From contig CADDZC010000023.1 of assembly GCA_902812365.1 (NCBI GenBank), forward strand, positions 1 through 49,028: DNA of 49,028 nucleotides, read 5' to 3'. The DNA comes from Acidobacteriota bacterium (lineage in GTDB: Bacteria; Acidobacteriota; Terriglobia; UBA7540). This document shows, one piece after another, positions 17,154-25,848 of this stretch. The notes below the pieces were generated by a model, which was given only the letters and a program-made list of their open reading frames with translations, made no database searches and was not told where the DNA came from. Each line of letters opens with the position of its first letter. Position 1 is the stretch's first letter. The position numbers and the translations under genes were made by a program.

Positions 17154-18224
17154 GTGGCGGTGCGTCGTCTGGGATCTTCACCTATAAATCGTCGAGCTTT
17201 TCTCGCTTCCGTTGGCCTAGCCGGGGCGACGGCATCGTTTGGCCAGACACCCCCGGCCGGGGGTCAGCCCGTCATTCGCACGTCGATGGGCATCACGACC
17301 GCCTCGCTGTGGCAGAACCGGCGCGACAAGACGATTTACGAGTTTCTCGAATTTTGTCACTCGCGAGGAGCTGGCGGCGCCCAAGCTCCCTTTGCTTCGC
17401 TCGATCCGGATTACATTCTCCGGGTGCGCCGCCGGGCTGAGCGCTGGGAAATGTACGTGGAGATCGAGGTCGAGTTACCCAGGGGAGAGAACACCGAGGA
17501 ATTTGAGAGGACGGTGAAAGCAGCCAAGGATGTGGGCGCAGTAGCCATGCGGGCCGCATGTTTGGGCGGACGGCGTTACGAAGAGTTTGCGAGCCTCGCC
17601 GCGTGGAAGGAATTTGAGGCGCGCTCAAAACAGCGGATCGAGAAGGCGGTGCCCATTCTGGACCGTTATCGCGTGCCGCTGGGGCTGGAAAATCACAAAG
17701 ACTGGACCGCTGACGAGCTGGTGGCACTCCTCCAAACATATTCCAGCGAATATCTGGGTACCTGCCTGGATACCGGCAACAACTTGTCGCTGCTCGATGA
17801 TCCGATGTACGCCGTCGAGAAGCTGGCCCCTTACGCGGTCAGCACCCACTTTAAGGATATGGCAGTTGCTCCGTATCCTGACGGCTTTTTGCTGTCAGAG
17901 GTGGTATTGGGAAAGGGACTACTGAATCTTCGGCGCATGGTCGAGGTGATTCACCAGGCCAGACCTCAGACCCGGTTCAATCTGGAAATGATTACGCGCG
18001 ATCCACTTCGGATTCCTTGTCTGACCGATCAGTACTGGACAACGTTTCCCGACCGCAGCGGCTTGTACTTAGCGCGTGCCCTGCGTCGAGTGCGAGATTG
18101 CCAATCCGAACGGCCCCTCCCACGTCCGGGATTGTTGGCTGTTGATCAACGACTCCAACTCGAGGACGAGAACATCCGGCGCTGCCTCGCTTATGCCGCT
18201 CAGCAACTGGGGCTGGCCGCATGA
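17154..18224 (+). CDS. xylose-isomerase-like TIM barrel (sugar phosphate isomerase/epimerase family), Tat-exported
   Basis: 356 residues from a GTG 18 bases after the Gfo/Idh stop. A Tat signal (NRRAFLASVGLAGATAS) lies at residues 12-28. The body is an AP-endonuclease-2/xylose isomerase TIM barrel: VEIEVELPRG, LGLENHKDW, LGTCLDTGNNL, STHFKDMAV and FNLEMITRD place the Glu, Asp and His that usually bind a divalent metal. It is predicted to epimerise, isomerise or dehydrate a sugar-like substrate together with the preceding oxidoreductase. The last four bases overlap the start of the FAD oxidoreductase gene if that gene begins at 18221. Confidence 0.87.
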   Translation: MAVRRLGSSPINRRAFLASVGLAGATASFGQTPPAGGQPVIRTSMGITTASLWQNRRDKTIYEFLEFCHSRGAGGAQAPFASLDPDYILRVRRRAERWEMYVEIEVELPRGENTEEFERTVKAAKDVGAVAMRAACLGGRRYEEFASLAAWKEFEARSKQRIEKAVPILDRYRVPLGLENHKDWTADELVALLQTYSSEYLGTCLDTGNNLSLLDDPMYAVEKLAPYAVSTHFKDMAVAPYPDGFLLSEVVLGKGLLNLRRMVEVIHQARPQTRFNLEMITRDPLRIPCLTDQYWTTFPDRSGLYLARALRRVRDCQSERPLPRPGLLAVDQRLQLEDENIRRCLAYAAQQLGLAA

Positions 18225-19505
18225 AGTTCGGCCGCCGCAAATGTGCCGAGACCGCGGCGGGCCGCGTGCCATCCGAGTCGCCATCTGGAAGAGGGAGGAC
18301 GAGGCCGGGAATGCCACCGATGCCCGTTGGCCAGAGCTTTGACGTCGCTGTAATCGGCGCCGGCGTTTTCGGAGCCTGGATCGCTCACGCGCTCAATGCC
18401 CGGCGACAGAAGGTCATGCTGCTGGACGCGTATGGCGTATCCAACGCCCGCTCCAGCTCTGGGGACGAGTCGCGAGTCATTCGAATGGGTTATGGACCTG
18501 ACGAAATCTATACGCGTTCAGCGATGGGGGCGCTGCCCTTATGGCTGGATTTTTTCGCGCGAACGGACAAACCGAGCCTCTTTCAGCCCACCGGCGTGTT
18601 ATGGCTGGCGCACCAGGGTGCCGAGTACGAACAGAAGTGCCTCAACACGTTTGTCAAGTGGGGCATCCGCCACGAACGGTTGTCGGCAGCGGACCTTCGG
18701 AGGCGCTATCCGCCATTCAACCTTACTCCGAATCCGCTAGCGCGACCAGCGGTGCCGATCGCCTGGGGCCTTTATGAGCCTGATAGCGGTGTGCTGATCG
18801 CGCGGCGCGCGGTTCAGGCCGTGGTCGAAGACGCTTGCTGCCGCGGCGTGAAAATATGAGATGTCCAAGGTCCTGATCCCTGAGGGCAAAGGGCGGCTGG
18901 CATTTGTGACGACCGGGACCGGAAGGCGAATCAGAGCCAACCTTTTTGTCTTTGCCTGTGGCGCGTGGCTGCTTAAAATATTTCCCCATCTGCTGGGCGA
19001 TCGCATTTTTCCAACCCGTCAAGAGGTCTTTTTCTTTGGATCGCCGGCTGGCGAATCACGCTTCCGAACGCCGCAGATGCCTACCTGGATCAGTCTCGGA
19101 GACGAAGTCTATGGCTTGCCCGACATCGAGAATCGCGGCTTTAAAGTGGCGATTGACCGCCACGGCCCAATTTTTGATCCAGACTCGGGCAACCGGATCG
19201 TGACGGCTAATGGACTGAGAGCCGTTCAACAATACGTGACGGCGCGCTTGAAGGGCGCTGGGGACGCGCCCGTTATCGAAACGCGTGTCTGCCAGTATGA
19301 AAATACCTCGAACGGCGATTTTCTGATTGATCGGCACCCTGACTTCGCGAACCTGTGGCTGGTCGGAGGCGGATCGGGGCACGGCTTCAAACACGGGCCA
19401 GCCCTCGGCGAGTACGTCCCCGGCTGCATGCTGGAGGGCAAGCCCATTGAACGCCGCTTCACACTGGCGACAAAAGCTGTGGTGCAGCACCGGACGATCT
19501 TTTAA
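18221..19505 (+). pseudogene. FAD-dependent oxidoreductase (sarcosine/N-methyl amino acid oxidase-like), frameshifted
   Basis: The gene is split into two frames. The first (18221-18859) holds the FAD-binding GxGxxG (FDVAVIGAGVFGAWIA), the SSGDESRVIR block and the start of the substrate domain. The second (18861-19505) carries FVFACGAW and the C-terminal FAD motif LWLVGGGSGHGFKHGP. Reading GTG AAA, skipping one A and continuing TAT GAG ATG joins the halves without loss, so one extra A in the run AAAA (18851-18854) explains the break. It may be a real lesion, a sequencing indel or, less likely, a programmed shift. The natural start could be 18221 (ATGA overlap) or 18311 (GAGG upstream, beginning MPPMPVGQ). 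If intact, the product would be about 395-425 residues and oxidise an amine or amino acid. Confidence 0.82.
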
Positions 19506-19533
19506 AAGGTACGACGATTCTCCAACCCGTTTT

Positions 19534-21222
19534 TCAGGGCAGGGACGTGGCGTAATGGCTAGCACGGCCCGAACGAAGGTCTCTGCCGTACCAGACCACC
19601 ACCGTCGGACCACCCAGAATATGAAGTTTGAGTTGCGCACCCGTATCCCACAGCCATGGCCGGGCGCCGAAGACACCGGACGGATCCGAGATCTCCCCGG
19701 AATCAAGGAAAGGGCCGAATGACAATTCGGCGAAGCTGCTATGGTAAACCGCCCGGCTGCCGTCCCAACTGAGCAACACATAATTACGACCAAGCGGCGC
19801 AGTGCCTTTGCGGCCGCGTCGGGTGCCGTTATGGGCGCGCAACCACAGATCATTGTCACGTTCGAGTCCCAGCATGAAAAGCTCGTCAAAGGGGGGTGTG
19901 CCGAACGTCTTGCCGGCCCGCATGCGAGTACTCGTCTGGTATTTGTGCCCACCAACCTGGGGATTCCACTGCGCGAGGAGCGATCCCTGTAACTTGTCGA
20001 AAGAGCTTCCCGACGAGGCGAACAAACGGCCTAACTGCATAGTTCCCGCTGCGGTCAAGGTGAAGTGTCGTTCCGCCAGACTCAGGAGCTTATAATCCGC
20101 GGCGGACACATCTTTCAGAACGAGTCCGCTCGTAAAAAATGGAATGGCCACCGAACCTGGCGGAAGAGTCAGATTGGGAAAGCGTCGGATGGAGATTTCA
20201 GCTCCAGTCTGCCAGCTCCAGCTGCCGCTGACCACGGATTTTATGCCGCCGCCGGCCGCGAGCTTTTCCAGACCAAGATCAGAGGCAGGCGAAAGGCTGC
20301 CGTGAAAGGTGCTCGTTACGTCCCACTTCTCCTCTCGCCCGTCAGCGTAAAGACTCCATCTCCACCGGGGATTTTGGTGCAACGGCCCGGACAGCACCGC
20401 ATCCAGCCGCCTTTTTTGCGAGTCCCAGCGGGCCAAGGAGGTGAAGTTAAGAGCTGACCTGCGGATGTTAAACCACTGCGGATACACGGTTTGATAAGGT
20501 GCGCCGCGCAGCAACGAGAGCAAGCCATCCAGCCTTCCGTCACCCCAACCGTTGCGCTCCAGGGGATGAAAGAGCACGTCGAACGCTCTGCCGTCGCGGG
20601 GCGCGAGCTCGAAGCGATAGTGCGGAAAGACGCCGAGAGCGTCGAGACGGGCCTCCGTGGTCCAAAATTCGCTCAGACGGAGAACATTGGCAGGCGAAAA
20701 GACGAAGGCGCGATCCAACAGAGCCGGATCCGTATGAGGTTTCGGATCCACCTCAAGATTGGCGATCTTGGGTTGATCGAGCCGATTCCAATACTTGAGC
20801 GCTGCCGGCAGGTTGTCGTCGAGGAAGTAGATCGTGGCTAGGAAATTAGTCGCGTAGGAATCTCGAGGATCAAGTCGCACCGCGCGACTCAACTCTTTCT
20901 CTGCCAGACGCAGGTTGTGCCGTCTGAACCCTATTCCGGCCAACTCGATGGGAAATCTCTTATCGCGCCGATACATTTTGGCGCCGGACTGGAATACCTT
21001 CTGAGCGTCGCTCCACCGCCCAAGTTTGGCAAGTGCCATGCCCTCGTAATAATCAGTCTCGGCCGAATGTGCGGAACAACTCCGTGCGAGGCGAACAATT
21101 TCACTCCATCGGCTCGCCGCGTAAAGCTTCCGGATAGCGGCCAGTTGATCGCAATCAACCGGAACGGGGGCTGAAAGAGCCATCGCGGGCACGAAAAGCA
21201 GCAGGACTGCAAACCCTCTCAC
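19534..21222 (-). CDS. TPR protein with C-terminal putative outer-membrane beta-barrel
   Basis: 562 residues from a GTG at 21222, chosen because it opens a good signal peptide (RGFAVLLLFVPAMALSA) ten bases after the preceding gene; the earlier ATG lies inside that gene. Residues about 30-160 are TPR-like helical repeats (YYEGMALAKLGRWSDAQKVF, AEKELSRAVRLDPRDSYA). The segment after about 200 alternates polar and aromatic residues, with repeated strands such as RWRWSLYADGR and SGSWSWQTGAEISI, in the style of a beta-barrel. No specific barrel family can be named. It is third in an operon after a PA2779-like protein and a C39-like peptidase, so a role with that peptidase is likely. Confidence 0.7.
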   Translation of the reverse strand: MRGFAVLLLFVPAMALSAPVPVDCDQLAAIRKLYAASRWSEIVRLARSCSAHSAETDYYEGMALAKLGRWSDAQKVFQSGAKMYRRDKRFPIELAGIGFRRHNLRLAEKELSRAVRLDPRDSYATNFLATIYFLDDNLPAALKYWNRLDQPKIANLEVDPKPHTDPALLDRAFVFSPANVLRLSEFWTTEARLDALGVFPHYRFELAPRDGRAFDVLFHPLERNGWGDGRLDGLLSLLRGAPYQTVYPQWFNIRRSALNFTSLARWDSQKRRLDAVLSGPLHQNPRWRWSLYADGREEKWDVTSTFHGSLSPASDLGLEKLAAGGGIKSVVSGSWSWQTGAEISIRRFPNLTLPPGSVAIPFFTSGLVLKDVSAADYKLLSLAERHFTLTAAGTMQLGRLFASSGSSFDKLQGSLLAQWNPQVGGHKYQTSTRMRAGKTFGTPPFDELFMLGLERDNDLWLRAHNGTRRGRKGTAPLGRNYVLLSWDGSRAVYHSSFAELSFGPFLDSGEISDPSGVFGARPWLWDTGAQLKLHILGGPTVVVWYGRDLRSGRASHYATSLP

Positions 21223-21232
21223 GGAACAGACT

Positions 21233-21784
21233 CTACTGTGAGCGCGACTCTGAAGAGGCGGGGACGGCGAGCAGCGTCCAGTTCCTGGTCGCATCCCAGC
21301 GCTTTTGAAAATCAGGCTGGTCCATCTTCAGAAGTTTCCGTTGGGCCGGGTCGTTGACCAGCAGTGTGCCGTCCGCCTCATCCAGCCCCACCACCACCAC
21401 GTAATGAATCTTGCGGTGACTCTCTCCCAGCGCCACAATCAAGGGGCGCCCGCGTCCCAAGTGATCCCGCAAGTCGCCGGTGGTTCCGCGAAAGGCGAAG
21501 GCACGAAAACCCGCCGCCTCCAGGTAGCGCTGGAGGTCAGCTGCGAACGTGCCCCTCGCATCTCGAGAGTAAAGGGCTTCCTGAATGTCATTGACGGTTC
21601 TGGCGAGACACGGGAAACCCTGCTCCCGCCAATATGTGATCACCATGGCCAGGCATGCTGCTCCGCAGCCGTTATGGGGCTGCCTGATGAAAGGAACGTC
21701 CAGCCACACGCCGGAACCAGCCGCCGCGGCCCGCGCCAGAGCCACGGTGATCACCACCACTCGAATCCACCCGAGAGAGCACAT
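21233..21784 (-). CDS. C39-like/PA2778-type cysteine peptidase
   Basis: 183 residues. A short signal peptide (about residues 1-22) precedes a papain-like domain. The catalytic triad is visible: Cys40 in PHNGCGAACLAMV, His127 in KIHYVVVVGLD and Asp145 in VNDPAQ. This matches the C39/PA2778-type peptidases, which cut at double-glycine-like sites or process envelope proteins. PA2778 itself is followed by TPRs in one chain; here the TPRs are on the next gene. It starts nine bases after the PA2779-like gene and stops ten bases before the TPR/barrel gene, a tight operon. The substrate is unknown. Confidence 0.88.
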   Translation of the reverse strand: MCSLGWIRVVVITVALARAAAAGSGVWLDVPFIRQPHNGCGAACLAMVITYWREQGFPCLARTVNDIQEALYSRDARGTFAADLQRYLEAAGFRAFAFRGTTGDLRDHLGRGRPLIVALGESHRKIHYVVVVGLDEADGTLLVNDPAQRKLLKMDQPDFQKRWDATRNWTLLAVPASSESRSQ

Positions 21785-21793
21785 CGAGACGGT

Positions 21794-22201
21794 TCATCGC
21801 TCGACAATCAGGATCACAACGACAGCTGTCGCCAGTGCGATTACGATATAAGTCAGTTGCTCGTTGGTGAGCGCTCCGCCGGCCATGTCCGTCTCAACCT
21901 TGTTGGCTCTCGCGGCCAGCCTTGCCAACTCTTCGTCGCTGAGGGCAGGAATCGCTCTTTCGATCTTGGTAGGGTCAAGCCGTGCAGATTTCAGAACTCT
22001 CCGAACCGGTTCGCGTAAAAAAAAACGTTGGACCTGGGCACAATTCCGCTGCCGCGCTTCGCCGGCTTGAGCTACGGCGCGCCGAAGATCAGCATCGCTC
22101 ACCACATGATCCTGGGCTCGCAGCGGGGCAGAAACCAATGACAGCGCGAAAACAGCGAGGACGCCGCACAATTTAATGGCTCGGCGAAAAATACGATTCA
22201 T
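21794..22201 (-). CDS. PA2779-like small membrane protein
   Basis: 135 residues, starting at the ATG (22201) with GGAGG upstream. A signal peptide or first membrane helix (KLCGVLAVFALSLVSA) is followed by an amphipathic region (PVRRVLKSARLDPTKIERAI, then LSDEELARLAARANKVE) and a C-terminal membrane helix (YIVIALATAVVVILIVE). This layout matches the PA2779 family, which sits beside PA2778-type cysteine peptidases; the function is unproven. A run of nine identical bases (22017-22025; T9 on the coding strand) encodes RFFLRE, so this gene is prone to slippage during replication or transcription. Confidence 0.82.
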   Translation of the reverse strand: MNRIFRRAIKLCGVLAVFALSLVSAPLRAQDHVVSDADLRRAVAQAGEARQRNCAQVQRFFLREPVRRVLKSARLDPTKIERAIPALSDEELARLAARANKVETDMAGGALTNEQLTYIVIALATAVVVILIVER

Positions 22202-22350
22202 GAAGTTTCCTCCAGTCGTCAACCCCCGGAATTCGAAGCCTCGTCCAGACGGCCGGCCAACGCCGAGTCGACGTCCTTCAAAGGCATGGCGGGACCGCCG
22301 ACCGGTTGGGAGAACCACGGCCGCAGGAATCCTCGGCCGACGCCCACCCC

Positions 22351-23928
22351 TCACGGCATTCGGTCGGCGAGAAACAACGTGGAATACGTGCCCTGGTTGC
22401 GGCGGGCGATGAGTATCACGACGTCGTCGCCGGATTTCAGCCGCGACTGCAGCCGGTTGTAGTCGTCAACCGATTTCACGACCTGGTGGTTGATACTGAG
22501 AACAATGTCGCTGCGCACCAAGCCCAAATCGTCGGCAAAGCTTCCCGGTCGCACCTCCGTAATCAGAACTCCCTGGGGTGTCGCCAGGTGCAATTGCTGG
22601 TACACATCCTGTGCCTGTTCCGGCGCCAGGGGTTTGACCGAGATACCCAACGCTCCGGTCGCCGGTTGCACTTGGGGCTCGTGCCCGGCGTTAGCGGAGC
22701 CACTGGCGCCTTGGCCCACGATCTTGTTCCAGTCGCCGACCACTACCTCGGTGGACCGGAGTTTCCCGTCCCGCAGAAATTCAATTCGAAGCCGGGTTCC
22801 CGGGTCCGATTCCGACACCATGGCCAGCAGGGCCTCTCCGTTCTTCACTGGTTTCGAGTCGATCGTGGTGATCACGTCGCCACGCTGTAACCCGGCCCGT
22901 TCCGCGGGGCTTCCGGTTTCGACCTGGTCCACGACGACGCCGTGGTCGGCGCCAAAACTCTTCAGTAGCACCGAATTGTTTCCCGGCGTGAAACTGACGC
23001 CGATGGCTCCCCGCCGCACCTGGCCGGTAGAGATGATCGCATTGTACACCCGGCGAGCCGTATTGGAAGGAATGGCGAGGCCGACGCCCTCGTACGCGCC
23101 CCGATCCGTGGCGATGGCAGTGTTGATACCGATCACCTGGGAGGCCAAGTTGACCAGGGGTCCGCCGCTGTTCCCCGGGTTAATGGCGGCGTCAGTCTGA
23201 AGAAAACGCTTGAACTCCTCCTCACGAGTCCCTTGCAAAACGCGGCCCTTGGCGCTGATAATGCCCGCCGTCACGGTCGAATTCAGCCCGAAAGGGCTGC
23301 CGATCGCCAGCACCCAGTCGCCGACCCGCGCTGCATCCGAGTCTCCTAGCGCGGCCGTGGGCAAGGGTCTGCCCGCATCAACCTTGATCACGGCTAAATC
23401 GGTCAGCTTATCGGTTCCGATGATGCGGGCTGGATAACCATTGCCCGGCTCGTCATCGCCGTCTCCACTAAAATAAACATTCATATGGTCGACAGGACGG
23501 TCATCGTCCTCGCGCATCACGACGTGATAGTTGGTCAGGATGTAGCCGGCCTTGTCAAGGATGACGCCGGAGCCGAGGCTGGACTCGGGAAGATCGCCCG
23601 GGGGATGTTCGCCCGGCGCACCGTGGAAGAAACGGTCGAAAAAATCGTCGAACGGGGTGCCCTGCGGAAACTGTCGGCGGGTGATGCGAATCGTGCTCTT
23701 GGTCTTAATGTTAACGACCGCTGGCCCGACGTTGGCGGCGATCTTCGCAAAAGAATTGGAAAGGTCAACTGGCGAAGGAGCCGGCAAGGGCCGCGCGTCG
23801 GGGGCCACGGTCGAAGATGCCCGGGCGTCTCCCGCGTGGTGAGCTATCAGGGTCCCAATGAGGATTCCGACGCCAAGCGTCCCCGCCACCGCCAGTGCCG
23901 CCAGGTAACGGCCAACCCGGACCTGCAT
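22351..23928 (-). CDS. HtrA/DegP-type periplasmic serine endoprotease
   Basis: 525 residues from the ATG at 23928 (MQVRVGRYLAALAVAG), chosen over 24036 because it opens the membrane signal anchor. The trypsin-like domain carries His135 (NYHVV), Asp177 (LTDLAVIKVD) and Ser254 (GNSGGPL). Two PDZ domains follow, one near residues 335-410 (AGLQRGDVITTID) and one at the C-terminus (LGLVRSDIVLSIN). The protein refolds or degrades damaged envelope proteins, including outer-membrane barrels. It precedes the PA2779-like gene by 149 bases on the same strand, so it may support that locus. GAGG sits about ten bases before the start. Confidence 0.95.
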   Translation of the reverse strand: MQVRVGRYLAALAVAGTLGVGILIGTLIAHHAGDARASSTVAPDARPLPAPSPVDLSNSFAKIAANVGPAVVNIKTKSTIRITRRQFPQGTPFDDFFDRFFHGAPGEHPPGDLPESSLGSGVILDKAGYILTNYHVVMREDDDRPVDHMNVYFSGDGDDEPGNGYPARIIGTDKLTDLAVIKVDAGRPLPTAALGDSDAARVGDWVLAIGSPFGLNSTVTAGIISAKGRVLQGTREEEFKRFLQTDAAINPGNSGGPLVNLASQVIGINTAIATDRGAYEGVGLAIPSNTARRVYNAIISTGQVRRGAIGVSFTPGNNSVLLKSFGADHGVVVDQVETGSPAERAGLQRGDVITTIDSKPVKNGEALLAMVSESDPGTRLRIEFLRDGKLRSTEVVVGDWNKIVGQGASGSANAGHEPQVQPATGALGISVKPLAPEQAQDVYQQLHLATPQGVLITEVRPGSFADDLGLVRSDIVLSINHQVVKSVDDYNRLQSRLKSGDDVVILIARRNQGTYSTLFLADRMP

Positions 23929-23952
23929 GTGCGCCTCGCCTCGCTCTCCAGA

Positions 23953-23972
23953 AGTATACTGGCTGAGTATAC
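23953..23972. repeat. two AGTATAC elements 13 bp apart upstream of htrA
   Basis: AGTATAC occurs at 23953-23959 and 23966-23972. Each contains the palindrome GTATAC, and on the reverse strand each contains TATACT, a good -10 hexamer. No convincing -35 lies 17 bases upstream of either. This could be a tandem -10 region or a repeated operator for the htrA gene. Confidence 0.45.
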
Positions 23973-24095
23973 ACCCAAGGGTATCGCGCTCGGAAGTCAT
24001 TGGAGATGCCCACCCGGCCGCACGCCCGAGCGCCACCCCGATCCTGTCGCTCCTGGGCGGTTACGGCGCCGCCCGTGACGCCGCCAGCCACCCGA

Positions 24096-25580
24096 TTAAC
24101 GGGCCCACCGCCGGGCGCACTCGACAGCGCGCTTCCACCCAGCGTAAAGCTCTTCCCGCCGCGAAGGCGACAGCGCCGGTTCAAACCTCCGCTTGACTCT
24201 CATCTGGGCCGCCAGCTCGGCTTCGTCCTTCCAAAATCCGGTGGCGAGGCCAGCCAAATATGCGACGCCTAAGGCAGTGGATTCTGTTGTGGCGGGGCGT
24301 TCGACCGGAATGCCGAGGATATCTGCCTGGAACTGGCAAAGAAAATTGTTGCGCGCGGCACCGCCGTCCACCCTCAGCACGGCCGGTCGGATGCCCGACT
24401 CATGCGCCATCGAGTCGATGATCTCCCGCGTCTGGTACGCCATGGATTCCAGCGCCGCGCGCGCCAGGTGACGGCGATTTGAGCCGCGCGTCAGACCCAC
24501 GATGGTTCCTCGAGCGTAAGCGTCCCAGTGCGGTGCGCCGAGTCCCACAAAGGCCGGAACAAAATAGACTCCGCCGGTGTCCGGCACACTGAGCGCCAAC
24601 GCTTCCGTCTCGGCGGCGGTCTTGATGATCCCGAGCTCGTCGCGCAGCCACTGAATGGCCGCCCCAGCGATAAAGACACTTCCCTCCAAAGCGTACGTCG
24701 TCGCTCCGTCGCGCTGCCACCCGACGGTCGCCACCAAGCCGGAGTGTGAGCGTGGCACTTCCGAGCCCGTATTCATCAGCAGAAAGCAACCCGTGCCGTA
24801 AGTATTCTTGATGCTGCCGGGCCTCCAGCATTGATGGCCGAAGAGCGAGGCTTGCTGATCACCGGCGACGCCGGCAATGGGCATCCAGCTCCCCAATAGG
24901 CGGGTTTCGGCGAGAAGGTGGCTCGACGGCCGCACCGCCGGCAGCAGGCAGTAAGGTATCTTGAAATAGTCAAGAATTTCCCGATCCCACTCGAGTGAGT
25001 GGATGTTGAACAACAGCGTGCGTGACGCGTTGGAAACATCGGTCGCGTGGGTCCAGCCACCCGTCAGCTTCCAGATGAGCCAGGCGTCGATCGTGCCGCA
25101 GGCGAGTTCGCCACGTTCGGCACGCTCGCGGGCGCCGGGGAGGTTTTCCAGCAGCCAAGCGATCTTAGTTCCCGAAAAGTACGCATCGGTCACCAGACCA
25201 GTTTTTTCCGCCAGAGTTGCATCGAACCCCTCCTGACGGATTCGATCGCACATCGTTGCCGTACGCCGGCATTGCCAAACGATGGCGTGAGCGACGGGTT
25301 TTCCTGTTGCCCGGTCCCACAAAACGACCGTCTCGCGTTGGTTGGTGATGCCGACGGCGGCGATATCGCCATCTCGGACTGCCGCCTCGGTGCATACTCG
25401 TTGGGCGACGGCGAGTTGCGACTCCCAAATCTCCTCGGCATCGTGTTCGACCCAGCCCGGTTGCGGATAGTACTGCCGGAATTCCTGGCTGGCTGAAGCC
25501 CGGGCCGTGCCTTCGCGATCAAATAAAATCGCTCGCGAGCTGGTCGTACCCTGATCAAGGGCCAAGATGTACCTTGTCAC
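24096..25580 (-). CDS. glpK: glycerol kinase
   Basis: 494 residues from a GTG with GGGAG eight bases upstream. The N-terminal ATP/phosphate loop is [39 protein letters not shown], the AIVWQCRRT block and the C-terminal [20 protein letters not shown] are diagnostic of FGGY kinases of the glycerol type. Length is normal. The enzyme makes sn-glycerol 3-phosphate from glycerol and ATP in the cytoplasm, feeding lipid synthesis or glycolysis. No glpF or glpD lies nearby, so it stands alone, divergent from the FG-GAP/ASPIC gene. Confidence 0.96.
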   Translation of the reverse strand: MTRYILALDQGTTSSRAILFDREGTARASASQEFRQYYPQPGWVEHDAEEIWESQLAVAQRVCTEAAVRDGDIAAVGITNQRETVVLWDRATGKPVAHAIVWQCRRTATMCDRIRQEGFDATLAEKTGLVTDAYFSGTKIAWLLENLPGARERAERGELACGTIDAWLIWKLTGGWTHATDVSNASRTLLFNIHSLEWDREILDYFKIPYCLLPAVRPSSHLLAETRLLGSWMPIAGVAGDQQASLFGHQCWRPGSIKNTYGTGCFLLMNTGSEVPRSHSGLVATVGWQRDGATTYALEGSVFIAGAAIQWLRDELGIIKTAAETEALALSVPDTGGVYFVPAFVGLGAPHWDAYARGTIVGLTRGSNRRHLARAALESMAYQTREIIDSMAHESGIRPAVLRVDGGAARNNFLCQFQADILGIPVERPATTESTALGVAYLAGLATGFWKDEAELAAQMRVKRRFEPALSPSRREELYAGWKRAVECARRWAR

Positions 25581-25735
25581 GTGTGCGCTCCCTGTTCACT
25601 CAAAGGTTCGTAAGGAGCGGCAGAATAGCACCAACGAAGGAATTGGGGAAACGGCCGCCGCAGCGTCATGAAAGGGCAAGCCGAGCGATTCGCGCCCTCG
25701 CCATGCTCGCCGGCCGAATCGGGTAGAATAGAAAA

Positions 25736-25751
25736 TCGGCTGGATAGCCGA
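25736..25751. promoter_or_regulatory. perfect 16-bp inverted repeat between glpK and the FG-GAP gene
   Basis: TCGGCT-GGAT-AGCCGA has 6-bp arms and a 4-base centre. It lies just after a TAGAAT hexamer (25724-25729), but no -35 is evident. It may be an operator for either divergent gene or a leader hairpin. Confidence 0.3.
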
Positions 25752-25848
25752 CGGCGGCTTTGACATTCGGGTCAGAACTCAGAAGTGGGGCCCACCTTGC
25801 GCGTTGGCAAACAATGGTTCCCTGATCCCGGGTTGACGAGGTTGATGG

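Noticed and set aside
18857-18863. Two separate FAD genes in place of one broken gene
   Set aside because: The first part lacks the C-terminal FAD motif and the second lacks the N-terminal Rossmann motif, so neither would work alone.
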